NCBI GenBank assembly: GCA_016748015.1
Contig: JAAOMT010000597.1
Span: 324,351 to 388,350, forward strand
DNA length: 64,000 nt
Direction of reading: 5' to 3'
DNA from: Geosiphon pyriformis
Lineage: Eukaryota; Glomeromycota; Glomeromycetes; Archaeosporales; Geosiphonaceae
In this document: positions 60,620 to 64,000 of the stretch, piece by piece
How the letters are laid out: each line of letters begins with the position of its first letter
Numbering within the stretch: position 1 is the stretch's first letter
Translations under genes and position numbers: made by a program
The notes under the pieces: model-generated
The model's database searches: none
Told to the model about the DNA's origin: nothing
Seen by the model: only the letters and a program-made list of their open reading frames with translations

Positions 60620-61422
60620 TATTACAAGTGATTATTTGGAGTCAAAGCAAATAACAAACTCATAACTTGGTGCTCAATTGATATAATGGTGTTGATCGGA
60701 AGGTATTGTTATCTGAAGGTTTTTGATTAAGTCTTTTGTATAATAAACAAAAATTCAATAGTTGTTTATCCATAGCTTTCCAGAATTGCAATTCTGTCAA
60801 TTTTTTTCTTCAGCTTAATGGCTGGTACTTTTCTGATAAGTAATTTGTAATTCTTTTACATGCTCTATCCACTTGCAGAGGTCTTTTATTAGGCAATCTT
60901 TGATGTTAATAACTCAGTGCTTTAATTTTTTAATTGATTAGTACACAACAAAAAAAATAACAAGAAAATAAAAAAAATAAAAAAAATAAAAAAAATTAAA
61001 GAAATAAGCCAAGATGATAAAAGTTAGTATTCCATCAATAGCCATGATCAAAAGCTATTGTTTCAGTGTGGTCAAGTATTAATTACTATTAACATGAAGT
61101 GTTGATAGTAAAAAGTAGATTTGAAATAGTAAATAATTATTTATTTTGATATTTGTAATGTGAAAGGTTGCTTAGATTAAATCTAAACTAGAAGGTCTGT
61201 CTTTTTCTACTTCTAATGCTACCAATATATATACATAATTGAGATTCCTTAATTTCTTGGTTTTTTACACCAGGAATCCTGCGATTTTTTATATGAGAAT
61301 CCTGAAATTCTTGGAATCCTGAAATTTTTTTTGAGAGAAATTCTGGAATTCCACATTTACTATGGCTACTTCTGATTGGCTAATTTATATGCTAATATAC
61401 TTCTTATGTTCTATGAGTAACA
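60620..61422 (-). repeat. 5' LTR of outer family 2 element
   Basis: TATTACAAGTGATTATTTGG...CTATGAGTAACA, 803 bp, pair of 41607-42467. It has the GGAATTCC-type cassette at 61241-61354, shorter than in its partner, the TATATATA box at about 61224, and CCAAT (ATTAGCCAATCAGAAG) near 61375 on the sense strand. Confidence 0.88.
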
Positions 61423-61429
61423 ACAGTTA

Positions 61430-62620
61430 CTTCTAAACCAATAGCTAATGACTCTATACAACAAAACATTCTGATTGCTCTCCAAGATATACAAACTGCT
61501 TTAGAATGAAGAAACAATAACCCATTACTATTATTTAAAGATAATACATAAGATTCTATTAAATAGTTAGATGACTTTGAAAGAACTGCCACAGCCAACC
61601 AATATAATAATGAATACAAGTTCCAAATCATTGGTGGCTATCTTCAAAACTCTCCTGCTACTTGGTTCTTACAAAAAACCAATATCAATGCTTAGCAAAA
61701 AATCATTAGATGGACACTAACAAATGTTAGAGAAAATAACACTTCTTTTACTATCTAGTTTGAAATGAAATTTAGAATTTCTATCTTAATATTTAAATGG
61801 CATATGGAATTAGAAAGAAGAACTCAAGGCCCTGGTAAAGTTGTAAATAAATATGCCAAAGTTATTAGAAAACTAATCAAACAAATAGACTTTGAAAGAA
61901 ACTAAACAGAAGAACAGAAAATTTACTCCTTTATAAAAAAATTGAGAACTGATCTTTTATATGCTCTTTGGTTCTAAAAAACTATTCCATAATAAATATG
62001 GCCATTAACTTGTCTAATGAATTAAAAACAACCAAAAAATATACTTGAGATTCACACTACTAGTTTTTGCTCCTGCTTTTTAAATGGCTGTTACTTTTTT
62101 TACTGTTCAAATTCCAGATTCCAATGAACAATTAATAGATAAACTTATAGCTAATTTTGTCCAGTTACTAGAACCCTTAGTCTAAGCAGTCAAAGATAAT
62201 CAACAACCACAAAGATCCAGATTTGAACTTCATTTTAATCAGCCCTAGCAATTCTCTTATTAAAGGCAGCAAAATTATGGCCCACCTGTATGCTATCACT
62301 GTGGATTAACTGGACACTTTTCTAAAGATTGCAACAATTTTTTATTGCTTTCTTCAGTTCCTAGAAACAATAACAATTAAACCAACAGAACTATTAACAA
62401 CAATGCCCCTAATCAAAGACTCAATTATGTTAACATCAATTTTTTTGGAGAGAATCCTCTAGTTAAAGCCACTGTTTATCAGCCTTTAAACTAATAAGCA
62501 CACTTCCAAAGATTAAGAGTGCAAGCCAACCAGAAAAAAACCTTTTTTATGCTTTTAACCTAATTAATAATGATTATGATATAGATGAATTAGCAATTAA
62601 CACCTCTGAATCAATAAAAA
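61430..62620 (+). pseudogene. Gag of family 1 copy 2 with CCHC knuckle
   Basis: No long open frame, but the knuckle is intact at 62283-62337: VCYHCGLTGHFSKDCNNF (CX2CX4HX4C), preceded by a Gln/Asn-rich RQQNYGPP. Capsid-like text lies upstream (KFQIIGGY, QNSPATWFLQKTN) at 61615-61690. Stops interrupt it. Confidence 0.75.
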
Positions 62621-62649
62621 AGAAAAAAAAAGCCAAGATTGATTTCATT

Positions 62650-63240
62650 TTGGACCCAAACAAAGCATCCAAATCAATTGTTGATAACAATAAGCCATCA
62701 AAGACTAAAATTTTTAAAAATTTTCCAAAGTTAGAACTCCCAGAAATAGTACAAAAATCTGGCTTCTATTTTGTTGTTAAAAATCTCATAAAAATTTCAG
62801 CACAAATTATATTTGGCCAACTAATAATTCATCTACAGTTCAGAAAAGATCTTTACAAATCATTGATACCAAAAAAAAAAACACCAAAGACCAACAAATG
62901 CTCCTGTCAAGCTGGACTTGCTGATAATAACAATATTACTTCTTTAATTTGTAAAGTCCAAGTGGCTGGTTATTTTATTAGTCTAATTCTAAACAGTAGA
63001 TCATTTGTTAATGTAATTGCCAAACATTTTCTTGAAGCAATTGGCAGAAAGATTAATGAGCCTTCTACTTGACCAATGACCAATGTATATGATAACAAGA
63101 AGAAAGGTCTGGGTATAGCCAAAGCTGTTTCTGTTCATATCAATGATATTAGCATTAAAACTGACATAAAGATATCTGAAGTCAAGGAATACACAATAAT
63201 TATTGACAATAAATGGCTCAAAAGTTTTTCTTGATTATAA
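62650..63240 (+). pseudogene. Aspartic protease of family 1 copy 2, active site changed
   Basis: Open 62650-63072 (140 codons) then a TGA and continuation. A Cys pair (NKCSCQAG) precedes GYFISLILNSRSFVNVIAKH, the retropepsin active-site stretch where DSG of the family reads NSR, then FLEAIGRKINEPST, MTNVYDNKKKGLGIAKAV, YTIIIDNKWLK. The Asp-to-Asn and Gly-to-Arg changes are G-to-A type and should kill the enzyme. Confidence 0.8.
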
Positions 63241-63399
63241 ACTTTGTAAACTAACCATTAGATGTGATAAAAAGCTCATTGTGATTAAGTGCTGTTATTA
63301 GACAACCTCTCCAGTATTCAAACAAAACCAAGAAAAAGAACAATTAGATGAATCAAATAATAATGAAAGTGATAAAAAGAAAAATCAAGAAGAACAAAA

Positions 63400-63805
63400 A
63401 GAAACTGTTAAACTCATTTATACTATTTTCACTAGCAATGGCAAGCCACTGGACAATGTTAAAGCTAACAAAAAAGAAATTATAGTAAATGGCAAGCTGA
63501 TCTGCTGGTTTTATTATAATATTCTTAAAAGAACCTTTGATAAAAAAGCTAATAAGAAAGCAAAATACAGTTATTGGTGACATGGTTCTTGTGTCAAATG
63601 CTGGTGTAATAAACCTTTGTATTCCTTTAGTAATGAATGCAAGTCCTGTCTGATCTATTACAAAGATTGGGAGCCAATTAGTTTAATACCCAAAGAAGAG
63701 CTAAAAGAAGTACAGAATTCCTTTGAAAGTGAACCATTTGAAATCCAATTACTAGTTGTAGAACAAAAAAAACCTTTTTCTGGAAAAAAAAAAAGACATT
63801 GAAAA
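63400..63805 (+). pseudogene. Cys-cluster linker between protease and RT, family 1 copy 2
   Basis: Reads KETVKLIYTIFTSNGKPLDN, GKLICW, YSYW, then CVKCWCNKPLYSFSNECKSC, IYYKDWEPISLIPKEELKEV and a Glu/Lys-rich end. Five Cys in CX2CXC..CX2C spacing suggest zinc binding. Open part 63617-63802. In position it is similar to the Cys modules of family 2. Confidence 0.7.
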
Positions 63806-64000
63806 TCTGTTAGCTAGAAATAATCCAGTTATCTCAAAAAAAGACGATACTTCTAAATGAACCCATGTGATACAACACACTATTACTACAAAAAAAACTT
63901 GTCCCATCTATTTGAAGTCTTATCAATCCAATTGACACAATAATGAATTCATCAAAAATGAGATAAACTGAATAAAAAATCTTGGATTTATACAAAAAAC

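Larger units (their letters stand above)
41607..61422 (-). mobile_element. Family 2 Ty3-like retrotransposon with dUTPase, outer copy
   Basis: LTRs at 41607-42467 and 60620-61422, 4-bp flanks ACAA (41603-41606) and ACAG (61423-61426). Its own length is about 9.9 kb once the nested copy is removed. On the minus strand the order is 5' LTR (right), PBS, gag, CCHC, protease, Cys-rich module, [nested sister element 47406-57338], second Cys module, dUTPase, RT, RNase H, integrase, ORF3, purine tract, 3' LTR (left). It carries many stops and mutated catalytic residues, so it is not autonomous now. Confidence 0.9.
61423..64000 (+). mobile_element. Family 1 copy 2, internal region, runs off the window
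   Basis: Continues the element whose LTR is 40438-41100. It aligns along its length with 26600-29880 and then with 36655-36770 of copy 1 (for example AATAAAAAATCTTGGATTTATACAAAAAAC). Far fewer AT-directed changes than copy 1. Gag comes first, then protease and linker, with the RT start at the window edge. Confidence 0.85.

Overview
The window looks like a chromosome piece of a repeat-rich, AT-rich fungus. My best guess is the arbuscular-mycorrhizal lineage (Glomeromycotina, Rhizophagus- or Geosiphon-like). The reasons are small spliced eukaryotic genes with many short GT-AG introns and transposon proteins of a style I know from that lineage; this is recognition from memory, not a search result.

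Layout. 1-4260 is AT-rich repeat decay, holding a solo LTR with a perfect 4-bp target duplication and LINE tail relics. 4299-24170 is a gene island. It holds an unrecognised broken gene (4299-5615, minus), an RBR E3 ubiquitin ligase (5999-9028, minus), a LIM-domain-binding (LDB1/NLI-like) protein (9870-11566, minus), a PP2C phosphatase with a likely mitochondrial presequence (12703-14543, minus), an acyl-protein thioesterase (15514-16679, minus), a CCDC25/NFACT-R protein (17325-18543, minus), an AT-rich desert, and an orphan membrane-anchored Ser/Asn-rich protein (about 21286-24170, plus). These genes are unrelated housekeeping or regulatory functions, not an operon.

From about 24.7 kb to the end the DNA is a stack of nested retrotransposons. 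A plus-strand Ty3-like element (family 1, copy 1, 25399-41100) is extremely AT-decayed. It carries a solo LTR of family 2 (28699-29530), a LINE (about 29883-36643) and a roughly 0.9-kb unknown insert (about 37253-38144). Its 3' LTR (40438-41100) doubles as the 5' LTR of a second, much less decayed copy whose body resumes at 61423-64000. Copy 2 is interrupted by a minus-strand Ty3-like element of family 2 (41607-61422), which is itself interrupted by a sister copy (47406-57338). 

Family 2 is the most interesting content. Its polyprotein has gag, a CCHC knuckle, a retropepsin, two Cys-rich zinc-type modules, a complete dUTPase domain, RT, RNase H and integrase, and an extra ORF follows integrase. 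Its LTRs carry interchangeable palindromic-repeat cassettes between a CCAAT box and the TATA box. Every reverse transcriptase in the window (two family 2 copies, family 1 and the LINE) has lost one or both catalytic aspartates by Asp-to-Asn change. Together with many nonsense codons and few frameshifts, this points to C-to-T/G-to-A mutational silencing (RIP-like or 5-methylcytosine decay).
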